Below, piece by piece: positions 37,540 to 49,858 of a stretch of 64,000 nt of DNA. The stretch is from Echinometra lucunter (lineage: Eukaryota; Echinodermata; Echinoidea; Camarodonta; Echinometridae): positions 338,491 through 402,490 of the forward strand of contig CM057157.1 of NCBI GenBank assembly GCA_029962745.1, given 5' to 3'. Position numbers and translations under genes: made by a program. Position 1 is the first letter of the stretch. Each line of letters begins with the position of its first letter. The notes below the pieces were generated by a model. That model saw only the letters and a list, made by a program, of their open reading frames with translations, was not told the DNA's origin and made no database searches.

Positions 37540-38414
37540 AATTCGGCGGAGCATATGTCGGCGGAGCATATGTCGGAGCAAATGTCGTCGTTTATAGCAT
37601 AATTCGGCGGAACATACGTCGGCGGAGCAAATGTCGTTTTTAGCATAATTCGGCGGAACATACGTCGGCGGAGCAAATGTCGTTTTTAAGCATAATTCGG
37701 CGGAACATACGTCGGCGGAGCAAATGTCGTTTTTTAGCATAATTCGGCGGAGTAAATGTCGGCGGAGCAAATGTCGTTTTTTAGCATAATTCCGCGGAAC
37801 ATACGTCGGCGGAGCAAATGTCGTTTTTTAGCATAATTCGGCGGAGCAAATGTCGTTTTTTAGCATAATTCGGCGGAACAAATGTCGCCGGAGCAAATGT
37901 CGTTTTTTAGCATAATTCGGCGGAGCAAATGTCGCCGGAGCAAATGTCGTTTTTTAGCATAATTCGGCGGAGCAAATGTCGCCGGAGCAAATGTCGTCGT
38001 TTCGGAGCAAGTGTCGCCGGAGCAAATGTCGGCGAAGCAAATGTCGCCGGAGCAAATGTCGGCGGAGCAATTGTCGGCGGAGCAAATGTCGGCGGAGCAT
38101 ATGTCGGCGGAGCGTATGTCGGCGGAGCACGAGTCTAGAATCTGGACTCTTTTTATGAAGTTTTATATTCCCCGAAACAGCTGCCAAACTCACTGTACGC
38201 GTCAAGTCGAGTGATGGCGCGATCCCGAGAACTTGTCGGCCGACAAGTTCTCGGGATCGCGCCATCACTCGACTTGACGCGTACAGTGAGTTTGGCAGCT
38301 GTTTCGGGGAATATAAAACTTCATAAAAAGAGTCCAGATTCTAGACTAGCGGAGCACTTGTCGCCATTATCGGAGCAGTTGTCGGAGGAGCAAATGTCGC
38401 CGGAGCAAATGTCG
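37540..38414. repeat. 15-bp foldback array, right half, interrupted by a palindrome
   Basis: Units of GGCGGAGCAAATGTC in one orientation, first as a ~45-bp higher-order unit with TTTTTTAGCATAATTC, then as plain 15-mers. It ends CGGAGCAAATGTCGTGT, the same terminus as the array at 32311-32675, including a shared CACTTGTCGCCATTATCGG stretch. No opposite arm is found next to it, so it is either half an element or the partner of the left array at 30714. A palindrome interrupts it at 38131-38348. Confidence 0.9.
38131..38348. mobile_element. Perfect 216-bp palindrome with 9-bp flanking duplication
   Basis: 38132-38239 and 38240-38347 are exact reverse complements with no spacer; the centre reads CTTGTCGGCCGACAAG. 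The nonamer GCGGAGCAC stands at both sides (38122-38130 and 38349-38357). Removing the palindrome and one nonamer restores the normal 15-bp array register and the same CACTTGTCGCC continuation seen in the array at 32311-32675. This is what an insertion with target duplication looks like. No coding meaning; the mirrored reading frames on both strands simply reflect the palindrome. A fold-back assembly artefact is possible. Confidence 0.75.
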
Positions 38415-38589
38415 TGTTACCAACCTAACTACATGAAATCCAAGTCAAGTTAACTGTTAGAGAGGTGCAGTACACAACTTTACAAGGCAATTGAAAGAAT
38501 GGCGGGATCGAATTCAGCTTCATACGTTCAATTATACAACAAACTTTCTCATTGGTTGTACGACTGTTGTACTGAAATGTACTGAATTA

Positions 38590-38945
38590 CGTACGCGTGG
38601 TCTTGTCATTACGCACGCATGGTTATGGCATAACGTACGCGTGCTTCTGTCGTTACGTACGCGTTGTTTTGGCACAACGTACGCGTGGTTCTGTCATTAC
38701 GTACGCGTGGTTTGGTCTATGAGTTAATTATTTTTCCAGGAACCACGCGTATGTAATGACAGAACCACGCGTACGTAATGACAGAACCACGCGTACGTTA
38801 TGCCAAAACCATACGTACGTTAAGAATGTCATAGAAGTATAATAGAAAATGTCCATACGTACGTTCTGTCAAGACCATACGTACGTTCTGTCAAGACCAT
38901 ACGTACGTTATGACAGATCCACGCGTACGTTCTGACTTGCACGCG
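38590..38945. repeat. 22-bp array, right, folding back on itself
   Basis: About five units in plus orientation (38590-38712), a ~28-bp spacer, then about nine units inverted (38740-38945), ending in the outer inverted repeat of the composite. Confidence 0.9.
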
Positions 38946-38987
38946 TACGGTTTTGGCATGCGTTTTGGCGGGAACGGCCAACCATAC

Positions 38988-40094
38988 AGACGGGGAACTT
39001 ACTCCGCACGCTTTCTCACTCACGGGACGCCAAACTCATATTAGCTTGAACCAATGGGTTGAACTTGATATGAACGCGCATGCTGCGATAAAGAGCGTGG
39101 GATATGCCAGGTATGGTGGTGAACGCTGTGGCAGCCACATCTCAGTGGTGTGACTACCAACACCCCCGCTGACATCCACATGTTACAGAACGACAGCTTA
39201 CCCAAGGTTTATTGAGAAGTGTCGAGATGCAGTTAACACTGCTTGAGTTTGTTTTATTCATTCCAAACGGCAGAGCAAGACGGAAAAATGTAGACTTCAG
39301 CTGACAAAATCTTGTAACTCATTAGGCTGTTGTTGTTGGTTGTATTTTTGGCGCTTCAGTCAGAATTAACTATTTACGCATAGTCTCGTTGTCAAGAATG
39401 AAAAGTCTAGTCAGTCGTTTATTTATAATTCTTAGCTTGGAAACTGGTGCGCCTGTGCTTTTGCTGGTTCACTGCTTGGGGATGTATCGTCCCGGCCAAC
39501 CCTGCTGCGTACGTTGAGCGGGCTTCTCATTAGGCATACACACCGACACACCTTTAATCAAATCATATAAATTACAGACAAAATTAACAATGAAAGTGAC
39601 TTTTTAAATGAATGGAATTGCATTTGAAAACAAAGGCGTGGCCTAGAATAGAAAATATTTTAGTACAAAAGGGGCAGTTGTACTCTCAATTTATCCTACT
39701 GTACAGAGAAAATAAGAGTAATTTGCCGGTTTAACATCCCCCCCTACCACCACCAATTGCAAAACGTTGGCTATACCGCCGGAGAAAACACCTATGGAAA
39801 AACCCTTCATATCAGTAGAAAGATACGCGGACACAAACCAAACTACCATAAAACTAGTAATGAATTCATGTCTTACAAAAACACTAGAATCCATATACAT
39901 GCAGTAATTATGAAAATCTGTTCTATTTTATTCTGCTTGACAAGGAGAAACCACAAAATAATATGAAAATAGAATACTCATTTCTGCGATGGATGGGATT
40001 CTGTTCAAATACTGGGAAAACATATTTTTAAAAGCTATTGACGTCTTGCTTTGTGCGTCATAATGCCGTCTGTAAAGGAGACTTTAATGAATCC
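38988..40094. other. Intergenic, nothing recognised
   Basis: Unique, moderately A+T-rich sequence up to the second gap. No exon, repeat or RNA gene was recognised. Confidence 0.4.
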
Positions 40095-40594
40095 NNNNNN
40101 NNNNNNNNNNNNNNNNNNNNNNNNNNNNNNNNNNNNNNNNNNNNNNNNNNNNNNNNNNNNNNNNNNNNNNNNNNNNNNNNNNNNNNNNNNNNNNNNNNNN
40201 NNNNNNNNNNNNNNNNNNNNNNNNNNNNNNNNNNNNNNNNNNNNNNNNNNNNNNNNNNNNNNNNNNNNNNNNNNNNNNNNNNNNNNNNNNNNNNNNNNNN
40301 NNNNNNNNNNNNNNNNNNNNNNNNNNNNNNNNNNNNNNNNNNNNNNNNNNNNNNNNNNNNNNNNNNNNNNNNNNNNNNNNNNNNNNNNNNNNNNNNNNNN
40401 NNNNNNNNNNNNNNNNNNNNNNNNNNNNNNNNNNNNNNNNNNNNNNNNNNNNNNNNNNNNNNNNNNNNNNNNNNNNNNNNNNNNNNNNNNNNNNNNNNNN
40501 NNNNNNNNNNNNNNNNNNNNNNNNNNNNNNNNNNNNNNNNNNNNNNNNNNNNNNNNNNNNNNNNNNNNNNNNNNNNNNNNNNNNNNNNNNNNNN
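40095..40594. other. Assembly gap (500 N)
   Basis: Fixed-size placeholder gap. Frames through it carry no information. Confidence 1.
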
Positions 40595-40689
40595 GTGTTG
40601 TCCATCAATGTGAGTTTTATGACCAACAGAATGTTTGTGGTGGGACAGCTTGTTTTGCTGTGCTCCAGAAATGTAGCTCTATTACAGGT
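40595..40689 (+). CDS. Possible exon fragment next to gap, Cys-rich, unidentified
   Basis: Directly after the gap a frame encodes HQCEFYDQQNVCGGTACF and then LQKCSSIT, with four cysteines, and reaches a donor-like ACAG|GTATTT at 40689/40690 in phase 1. The cysteine density suggests a small extracellular disulphide domain, but I recognise no family and the 5' part is in the gap. Chance is a real alternative. Confidence 0.2.
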
Positions 40690-42173
40690 ATTTTTCACAA
40701 AGTCTGGTGTCAGCAAATTAAGATCCATTCCCCATGAAAGCCCACGACCTAGCGTCTTTAATTAGAGGGTATTTTCTTGTCAGACCAAATGTTCTTAAAG
40801 TGCACAAGTTGTTTAATATGAGAAATACGAAAGACTTGAAAAATCTTTCAAGGTTTTATAAATCAATTATGTCCAAATTTTGATGTCATCTTTAATGTAG
40901 TCAACTGTATTGGTTACAGTCTTGTATTAGGGCAAGATTTTAGATTTTGTTGGATTACGCCCACGTGTGATCAGAGGGGTGTGTGTCTTTGTTCCAGTTT
41001 CCGGATTAAAGAGAATAAAATACGGTATTATAGCTTTTGCTACTCTCTGGGGGTGGGTGGCTCAATTTGTGCTAGTTATTATCAATGCTCTTATATTGTA
41101 CATATGTTTATTATTATCACGTTTGTTTCTTTTCCCCCTTTGTTTGTATTTTTCTTATGCCAATCATTGCCATAGTTATAACCTGTTATATTTCTTCCAT
41201 GCCCCCAGGAGGGGCCGTCAAAGAAATAAAATCATTGACATTGTCATTGTCATTGTCATTGTCATCGTGCCCAAATACGCGCTAGCGCTAAACAGGAGTG
41301 CACGAATGCAGCTGACTTTTTTTCTTGAATCAAACGTTCCCCCCTTTTTTTTAAACCAAGCTCTTTCACATAGAAAAGAAAATATTAGGTTCTTTATTTA
41401 AAGTTAAATGTCTCAGATGTGGAATATAAAGCAAATAATCACCTTTTGGTTTCAGGCAATGAGACAAGTCACTTCCTCGGCGATCTAGATGTACACGCTA
41501 TCTTTCCTCAGCTTCGCTTCGGAAAGACAGCTACATCAAGATCGCCTCGGAAGTGATAGTTTGACCCATAGACATATAACGTAACACCGTATAGACAGAA
41601 GTGAAGCACCCGCGGATTTTCCTCATTTACATACATGACACTGCGTCACCATTCAGGTTAAGCGCATTTAAGCGTATTTCAATCTGACTTCCGGGGGACA
41701 TTTGAACGTTCCCGAAGCCCCCGATACCATTCCGATAGTCATAAAAATGGAAAATGTCGATTCTTCCTCATGCATTATTCATTTTTGTTTTTGCACACTG
41801 CGGTATTCTCAAATTTTGATTGGACCCTGCCTTATGAATATGATAAATATTTAAATGAATGGATCGAGACGAAACATGACTTTTTTTCGTCACTTCCGCT
41901 ACTTAGTTGGTTGTGATGACGTCATCCGCGCGCACAGAATGGTCATTTTAGGGGGAGAAATTTGTCGGCGAGTACAACTGTAATTATGCTTGAATTTCTC
42001 AAATTCACTTATACTGAAAAGAAATCCGAACATTGTGAGTGATCTACTGGTACTTATTTACATTTTGAGAAGTTGCAAAGGTGTTTTGATGAATAAGTTT
42101 TTTGGCAATCTACTCTCAAACTTTCAATACATGTTTCATCGTCGTGAGCTTTATTTTCGGCTTGAAAATTGGG
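40690..42173. other. Intergenic with small palindrome
   Basis: Contains a (CATTGT)n tract near 41238-41267 and an 86-bp palindrome at 41470-41555 (CACTTCCTCGGCGATCT facing its inverse). No gene recognised. Confidence 0.4.
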
Positions 42174-44692
42174 CCAAAACCACTAAAAGTGTACCATTAA
42201 CAAAAAAACGTAGCGCACGTGTTTGATTGCGAATATGTTAATATCAGATTATAATATCAGATTATAATATCAGATTATAATGATTTTAGTCTTAAAACCT
42301 CTTAGAATATGTAATGGGGTATAACTTCAGAAAATTATAGCATTCAAACATAGTTTTTTGAGAAATTATTCTGTTTTAAGTACTCTCGTCCGGGCAAAAA
42401 CTGCGTGTCGCAAATCAATAGTTTAACATATCTTGCGATGTTGTTAAAAACAAGGATAGTTTTATTCTTAGATCCTGGCATAGAAAAATAGACTGTGATA
42501 TATGTGTTCAAGATAACATAATATTCAGGCATTGTACTCGTGTAAAAATAAAAATTTTCGCAATAGAAATTTGTCGCAAAGGTCAGTGAAACCTTCGTTA
42601 CCTGTAGAATAAATCTCTGATATACCACCTTTTTCCAAGTTTTCTTTTCTGTTTCTTTCAATGTAATCACTCACTGATATCTCATCTACAGTCTATAACA
42701 GTTTGCAGCGATGTGTATAGATCCATTCTGCAGAAAAAGAAGCTCATAAGAAGAGCTGAGGCATGTGTTTTTGACCGTATGGATAAGAAATGTAACATAT
42801 GTTACCGTCGTTGTCAGAATTGAACAACGATTGACAACAGAAAAGCTGCCAAACGAAAAGGGCTTGTTAATCTTGTCAATTTGAAGGGATTATAATTGCA
42901 TCTGTGGCCTTACATCATTTCCGTAAATCCCACTTAATGCTTAATCAAATATACGTTACCGAAACATACGTTACTGGTCATTTTTTATTTACAGTTAAAT
43001 TCGGTTAAATCTTAGCTGTACGCTTGTGAACTATTGTATTACCTAGCGCCACCACACAAAAGCGACGCTTAGCTACCATAAGGCCGATAATGCCAGTCTA
43101 CAATCTTATTGTAAAGTAGGTTTCTTTAACCAAATAAATGAAGAAAAGCGGCATTGACATGAGATGGACATTTCTTGGGTGGCTTTTTGTAGTAATCAAC
43201 ATCTAAGCTTAAGAGTTGTAAAGTGATAATAACATCTTCAAAACGTCTTCAAGGCAGGATCTCGATCCCTGTGTATTAAAAATGGTAACGTAGGTTACGA
43301 AATAAATTGTGGAAGGCTATCGCATCTGAATCTTCATTTTTCACTCAAAATTCATTTTTATTGTGAATTTTCTTTTTCCAAAAATCTCTTTCCATTATCA
43401 CATAAAGGTCAAGGGACGAAAGGAACATGGGGGAGGGGGGAGAGAGCTCAAATTCAAGCAGAATGTGTAGGAACAGAAACAAAGAAAAACTGAAGCCATG
43501 TTCCGACAGCAGAATGTGAGAACAGGAAAGCAAGAGAAGAGATATAAGCGGATTAAAGAAGACAATACAAAAGAGAGAAAAAAAAAAAAGAAAAAGGAAA
43601 AAAACTTTCGGAAGGTTACATGAAGAGGATTATATTGATCTCCCTATATAATGACGCAGAGGACAAGCGATTTTGATCACTCCCCTCGAGTTGTTTTGCG
43701 TATTTAATTATCATGATTATTGTTACTTATAAGAAACATACGTTACTGCTTTTAAAGTGACATAAGGTTCCTTAGTGATACCGAAATGGACATATTGGGT
43801 GATTACGTATGTAAGATACGTTTTGTGAAAATCATTTTGTCTAATGAAAAGAATAGCTAGAGTCAGAAATAAACAAAAACCAGGAAATGGATATTGGTTA
43901 TACACAACCCAAACTTTCTGATTTGTTTGGCTTATACCATGTTTATTACATAATCAAAGATGCTACTAATGATCATTTTTATGTACGAACACGTTGTTCT
44001 CACTTTGGAATGAGAACTTTGTATCTACATAGTGTAGTTGTAAGTGTTAATATTGGGTTACTTACTGAAACCGCAAGGCTTTCTTTGGTTATTGTTGATT
44101 GTTAAGTTTTGGTAACATTACGTGACTGCTTAAGTGAAACATACGTTACCCTATGAAACACTGAAATAAGTTCCTTATGATATTGTAAGAGATATTGATT
44201 AATTTATGTCTGACAAATGCATCCATATGGAAAATGTAGGTAAATTGATATGGCATATATGTTGAAATTTTGAACAAATATACCAAACAATTGAACCCAC
44301 ATGCGTGCGCAGATTCTTCCACATTTATTAATACTGAATTCAAATTGATTTGAAATATTCACATGAAAAGAAAATTAAAAAATTTCTTTGGCATTAGAGT
44401 TGTCTCAGGAAGAGTACAGATAGTGATGAAAAGTTAGTAGAAAAGTGCATTCCTTAGCTGACTTAATGATGTCGAAAAGACTGAGGGAGAAGTAACGTAT
44501 GTTACACCAGCAAAAATCACCACTCCACTTTGATTAGTTGTGCAATAAAAAGTTCACAATATTACGTGCTCATATTTTTTATTTTCAAAATTCATATTGT
44601 CATCTTTCATTTTTAGTCTACTTAGCTATTTTGAGAAATGTTGAATTTTCCGAAATTCTAATTTCCCAATTGTACATTTTTAGTGGTTTTGG
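42174..44692. mobile_element. 2.5-kb TIR element, copy 2
   Basis: Same ends (CCAAAACCACTAAAAGTGTA and TACATTTTTAGTGGTTTTGG) and the same order of internal segments as copy 1 at 20302-22788, in the same orientation. Differences are scattered single bases plus a small ATCAGATTATA triplication near 42240. The ACGTTAC motifs are kept in nearly all places. No coding capacity beyond spurious frames shared by both copies, and no target duplication. Confidence 0.85.
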
Positions 44693-45974
44693 CAGCTCGC
44701 CCGGAGTGTCGGGCGGGACGACATCAGAAAATTCGTGCATTACTCATGGATCTTCCGAGTTCTTTTGTTGAATTATCTCCCCCCCCCCCCCCCCCATCAA
44801 TCAACATGATCAATAACAATATTTCCTATTCACTGCTATTAGATGAAGAAATTTGGCTATTGGTTTGAAAATATTATTTGGACCTGGTTGAAAAGTAACA
44901 GTTAGACCCTGTGCCTAACGTTAGACTAACGACGGTTAATAGATGTGGCAGTGAAATCCAAGTAAAGTGAAGTGAGGAAAATGTCTAAAGTTAGTTGGCC
45001 TGGCTAATTAAGTGGGAGTTAACTTGTTACATTTCATATTCAAGTTTGACATCGGAAGACAAGTAGTTAAATCTGATCCTCCTTTTATTTTGACAAATCT
45101 GTTATTGTTACTGTTGTTAGACCGGTCCACTATCTAATTGGGATGTAGACATAGCTCTAGTCCAAACCTAACAGTTACTAGATCTTAGATGTTAGTTAGT
45201 CCTAGCGAAGATTGTTGCTAATCTTTCCTACTAACATGTTTAGTGAGTACTAACGTTACACAGATCGTATCTCGATGTAGAGTTAGTTGAGCAAATCTGT
45301 TCAAATTGTCAAAAAATAATCACTAACAGTGCTACGTATCACATTTCTAACTCAATTTCAATCACATCAGACAGCGGAAGTTCTCGATTACGACTACGAT
45401 GTTCAGTGACAGCGGCTACCTTGTGTTCTTCATGCACGACTCATAAATTTTGTCCTTTTTTTTCTTATTGCTAGCTTGATTTCTTTTTTCTCCCCCCCCC
45501 CCGCGTAAGGGTTTAGCACGTAGCATACAACATAGTGATTATAGTGAGCGACAACAGCTTGTCTAGATTCTAGCTAGAAATGTAACTTGAACTAATTTTC
45601 TTTCTTTCTTTCTTTCTTTTAAGGATGTTGCTTTTCTTCTTCAATAAAATAGATTCTGTGGAGACGTGTACAAATCCAGAGAGGAAAAAAAAAACTTGCT
45701 GAAGTTTGGAGAGGTAGGCTGTATAAATAAATTTGTTGTTTATAGGTCTAGATCTATGCCAATAAATAATAACAATGATGATAACAATAGTTGCCCTTGA
45801 CTGAATTTCTTGCTTTTTGTCAAAGCAAAGTCTTTCAAGTATACAGACTGGATCCTGTTTTTCGGAATAATAAAAAAATACAAAATAAAACTAGTAATGA
45901 TAATGATAATAATAATGAACAGTCTATAAAGCAATCTAGCAACAGCAACAACAACAAAAATTCCCAGGCACAAA
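44693..45974. other. Intergenic, nothing recognised
   Basis: Low-complexity C run near 44780, (TTTC)n near 45600. A G+C-richer stretch around 45370-45440 could be a promoter, without further support. Confidence 0.35.
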
Positions 45975-46758
45975 TATAGACCAATTTCACAACGCAAGAG
46001 GGCAGCAGACTGTTCAACACAGTTCGACATACTGCAGTGGGCGCTCCAACTTTTATAGTACACAAGTCAATTGCGCGTTATGTACACTCGTTCGATATTT
46101 TTTGTCTATTTTGACCAATATATGCAGATATCTTTTAATATTTGCAATGAGAAATTGTCAGGGAAGTTCTGGTCGCAGCTGTGCGGTGCTCGAATGCCAC
46201 AAGAATTGGAGAAAATTTTAAAATGGGAAGCTAACTGAGTGCGAAATTCACTCGCTTTTGACTCATGAAACCTGTTTATGTGAGAAGCCGTACTCCCTAC
46301 ACAGGTTTCCGTAAGCAATGCGAAGGAATCCGTCGCCAGTGGGTAAAAATATCAACAGAAAGGACTTTGAAGTCAAGAAACATTACCATTATGTACTTTG
46401 TCGTAAAATTTAATGAGTGAAAACATGACTTTGTAAACAGGGTAAGATTGAGGGCTCCCGTTTACTACGGCTTCTATGCTGCAATCGAACTTATACTGAC
46501 AAAACTAAGTTCAAAAACTATCGAAAGTACAAAATACATCATACTTTCATCTGTCAGATATGGCCATTGCCTTACCTCATGTACCCATGTATCCATATTG
46601 ATCTAGAATAAAGTACATAGAACAATATTAGGCCATATCTCATATCTTACATTCATTTTGTACACATAGCCAATCGCGGTCAGCGCGCTTGCCCACCGCA
46701 GCAATGGCGTCGCCGATAGAGGGCCAAATACATAAACCTTTGGTGAAATTGGTCTATA
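45975..46758. mobile_element. 784-bp element with inverted ends
   Basis: Begins TATAGACCAATTTCAC and ends GTGAAATTGGTCTATA, an exact 16-bp terminal inverted repeat. A TA or TATA target is possible because the ends begin with TATA, but it cannot be told from the repeat itself. No transposase frame. Confidence 0.6.
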
Positions 46759-46813
46759 GAAGAGATAAGACAATCCTCATGAATGTCCTGTGTCAAGTTC
46801 AATGTATTATCAG

Positions 46814-46966
46814 ATACAATTTAACTTGGATGTGAAGGTTTTTAAGGATGTAATTCTCAACATCATTGATAGATTATGCTGTGGAGGAGCTACAGTAGTT
46901 GAGAAGGCCCTTCCAGAAGACAAGTTTGTGGACAGATATATTCATCGAGTCCAAACGTGTACATAG
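46814..46966 (+). CDS. Possible 3'-terminal exon, unidentified gene
   Basis: After an acceptor-like ATGTATTATCAG the frame is open for 50 codons: it begins IQFNLDVKVFKDVILNII, continues DRLCCGGATVVEKALPED and ends YIHRVQTCT before TAG at 46964-46966. Composition is balanced and soluble-protein-like, unlike the surrounding A+T-rich DNA. I recognise no family, the acceptor lacks a good pyrimidine tract, and no partner exon was found. Could be a pseudogene fragment. Confidence 0.3.
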   Translation: MQFNLDVKVFKDVILNIIDRLCCGGATVVEKALPEDKFVDRYIHRVQTCT

Positions 46967-49858
46967 CTTAATTTACATGTTTATGAATCTATATCTTACA
47001 TATCTCATATGTTTTACATACCGGGGTATTTGTTAAATTTCGCTACTCTTTTTCTTTTTTTTTTTTTTATTCAAAAGATACTAACGAGTTCACACCTCTT
47101 CATCTTCATTGTTGATGGCAGCTGGACAAGATCAAACTCTGCACATAATTATCCCAAAGTTATTGTAATAGGCACATTGAGCAAAAAAGATGGACTGTAT
47201 CAATAGCTTTTTACCTTAATTAGCCTACCACATCCCTAGTTACTACCCACAGATCTATCATAAGTTTTATTTCCTAATTGAGAATAGATTTTTCTCTAAG
47301 ACTAAGATGAATGGGAACATTGTAATGCCCCTAATGTTAACGCTGAAGTGCCCGCCAAGCTAATAGGTCTTTGATCCTTTTTGAATCTCCACAAAACTTT
47401 TTGTTGTTTTGTGTGTTTTGTTTGTGTGTTTGTGTTGATTGTATCCCCCCCCCCCTCTTTATGAGCTTTTACGGGAAGTTTCTATTTTTCGAAACGACTG
47501 TAAGTTCGCTCAGTTGTAACAAATCCCCTGTAGGGTATGAATTTGTAGAGAGGTTATTGATTTTGGTGCATGGAGAGGGCCTTATATGTATATAAAGAAA
47601 ATTAAGATAATCTTTGTTCATGTTTTCATACCCAATATGCAAAAACATTCTTTGCAACTGTGAATTATTAGATGATCATTGTTCCATGCATCAGTTGGAG
47701 GTTTGGAATAGTGGATAAATGTGTTAAGTAAAATCCTGATTTTATCAAGAATTGTATGATGTAGCACAGGCCATAATCTTTTAAACTCCCTAGAGTACGA
47801 TAGGATATCTGTGCATCAGTTTAAGAAATATATTTGCAAAATTTTTTTTTATGCATTAAAGATAGTAGCCCACTTTTGCAAGTGGCACCCAATCTTGCTT
47901 TAAGCCACAGAAAAACACTCCTAAAGGTTTGGATCCCAGTACATTCCCGTTTAGGATCGACATATTCAACACAAATGATCTTTTATTTTATTTATTTTGT
48001 AAAGTCGTCTTCCTGACGCTTTAAGAGTACAACCATTCATTTTCACCTATTCTCTGGAGTATTGTAAATTTAGTAACAAAATAGTTTTTCACAAATATCT
48101 CCCATTTTAAATTGAAATTGGCTAGTTTCTCTTCCAATTCTGAAACAGGGTTGTGAAAATGTGGGCTACTACTTCTGAAGGTATAAGATTAGAAACTGTA
48201 ATACTTTCATGTTAATGAATTAGTCACGAAATGTATTTTTGTATGCCGGAATGACATACAAACATGAAGGTAAAAGCAATCATCAGTTTGTGAAAATTAG
48301 TTAATAACATTACCAAAAAGCTGATGTAATTACAATGGGCATAGATCTGTAATAGATTGAAGACTTGATCAGTTAACATGTAAACATGATGAATTCATCA
48401 TTGCGATAATGATGCTAATAAACTTAACCTAATCTTTGAACGCCCAGTAATCCACTTATTTTGTTGTTTCTGTAAGTAACATGATCAAATAGTTGAAAAA
48501 TTGTGGTGAAACAAAATAAGAGAGTGACAGAGAAATATATATATCAAAAAAAAAAGAGATAACAGGAGAGGTGACGTGAGATCATGGACATGGTGAGAGA
48601 GTGAAGAAGCCACTTATACCTTGTACACATTTGTTTCTATTTTTTTTTTTTTTTTTGGGGGGGGGGGCTTCTTTATTCTCTTACCCGCCTTGTATGGATT
48701 TCGAAGTAAAAACATATAATTCAGCACAACAACTCCTCCTGATCAGCGGGTAAAACGACTAATGACTCGGGGGGGGGGGGGGGGGGTCGGAATCGAGATT
48801 ACAATTTTGATGTCATTTTTTTTCCTTTAATATTAAGAGGCTTTATCTTCTTGGTTGAATGCTCTGGTTGTAAACTGATCTGATCTCACATGATAATAGA
48901 TATAATCAGGGCATAGCTAAGGGGGCACAAGGGGGCCAAGTCCCCCTCCCCCCATTGATCAGCGTGCAAAAAAAAAACGTCCTTGCCTTGCCCCTTTCCC
49001 CGAAAATTCCTGGCTACGTCAGTAGCATACGTTTGCTGAATTGTGCAGCATCTGATCCAGTTTCCTGCCTTATGATTACTGATACTTGAATAAAATGTTG
49101 CTGTCCTAATTCCCTTTTTTCACGACACCAAGAATTCCGAAGAGTCTATCGAATGCAGAAATAAGCCTAAGACGGGAATATCTGAGAGATCCTTAATTCT
49201 TCCTTCCTAGCTAGTATATTTCTTCCTGTCTTTTGAGGCTCTGATTCTTTCTTTCTCAATCTCCCTTTAGCTCACCAAAACACATCTTCTCTCTCTCTTT
49301 CTCTTTTTAAGTCCCGGGAAACCCTGATTATATCTAACGTGTCCAATGGAATGGTCATTTCTTCCAAGGAGTTTCCAGCAACTCCTTACTTCTTCTGAAT
49401 ATTACTTATAAAGTTTGGTATGTGATTGTACCAGTGAATCATCTGAATGAAACGCTACATGAAACCAGACATGAACAACGTCACACTGCTTTTTAATTTG
49501 CCATATTAGTTGCATTATAATTAGATAAGTGAAGGACACTTCACTGCTGCGTCGGAATAAATTTATGGATGAATACATTAGCATATATGAATAGGTGATA
49601 CAAGTTGACCTCTATATACCTAATACGCATGCTCAACGCTGAACTGCGTTTGCGTTTCTTTTGCGTGCAAATCATATGCGGTCTCGGGGAGCAGCTTCCA
49701 AAATGAATTATTCATGGAATTTTCGGGAATCGTTCATATCGTGTTCAAATGTCCCCGGAAAAATGGCGGAGATTACGGGGCCTGGTTTGACCATCACCCT
49801 CACCAACGGTGAGGGTGATGGTCAAACCACCCTCACCAACGGTGATTATTTGCTTATC
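46967..49858. other. Intergenic with MITE and homopolymer runs
   Basis: Holds a ~307-bp element with inverted ends AGTAGCCCAC and GTGGGCTACT (47864-48170), T and G runs near 48635-48670 and 48769-48786, and a 41-bp palindrome near 49787 (TTTGACCATCACCCTCACC facing its inverse). No gene recognised. Confidence 0.45.

Larger units (their letters stand above)
30104..38987. mobile_element. 8.9-kb composite bounded by identical ~229-bp inverted repeats
   Basis: 30104-30332 and 38987-38759 (reversed) appear identical over about 229 bp, starting GTATGGTTGGCCGTTCCCGC. The hexamer CAGACG lies at both outer edges (30099-30104 and 38987-38992), a possible short target duplication. From outside inward come a 22-bp tandem array, a 15-bp tandem array and a mosaic centre with a foldback module (30714-32675), a hAT-like insertion (33392-35067) and unique sequence. 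The plan resembles foldback transposons whose middle parts are other dispersed repeats. Whether it moved as one unit is unproven. Confidence 0.6.

Noticed and set aside
38211..38453. Frame MMARSRELVGRQVLG found on both strands at 38.2 kb
   Set aside because: Its presence on both strands follows from the perfect palindrome and is not evidence of coding.
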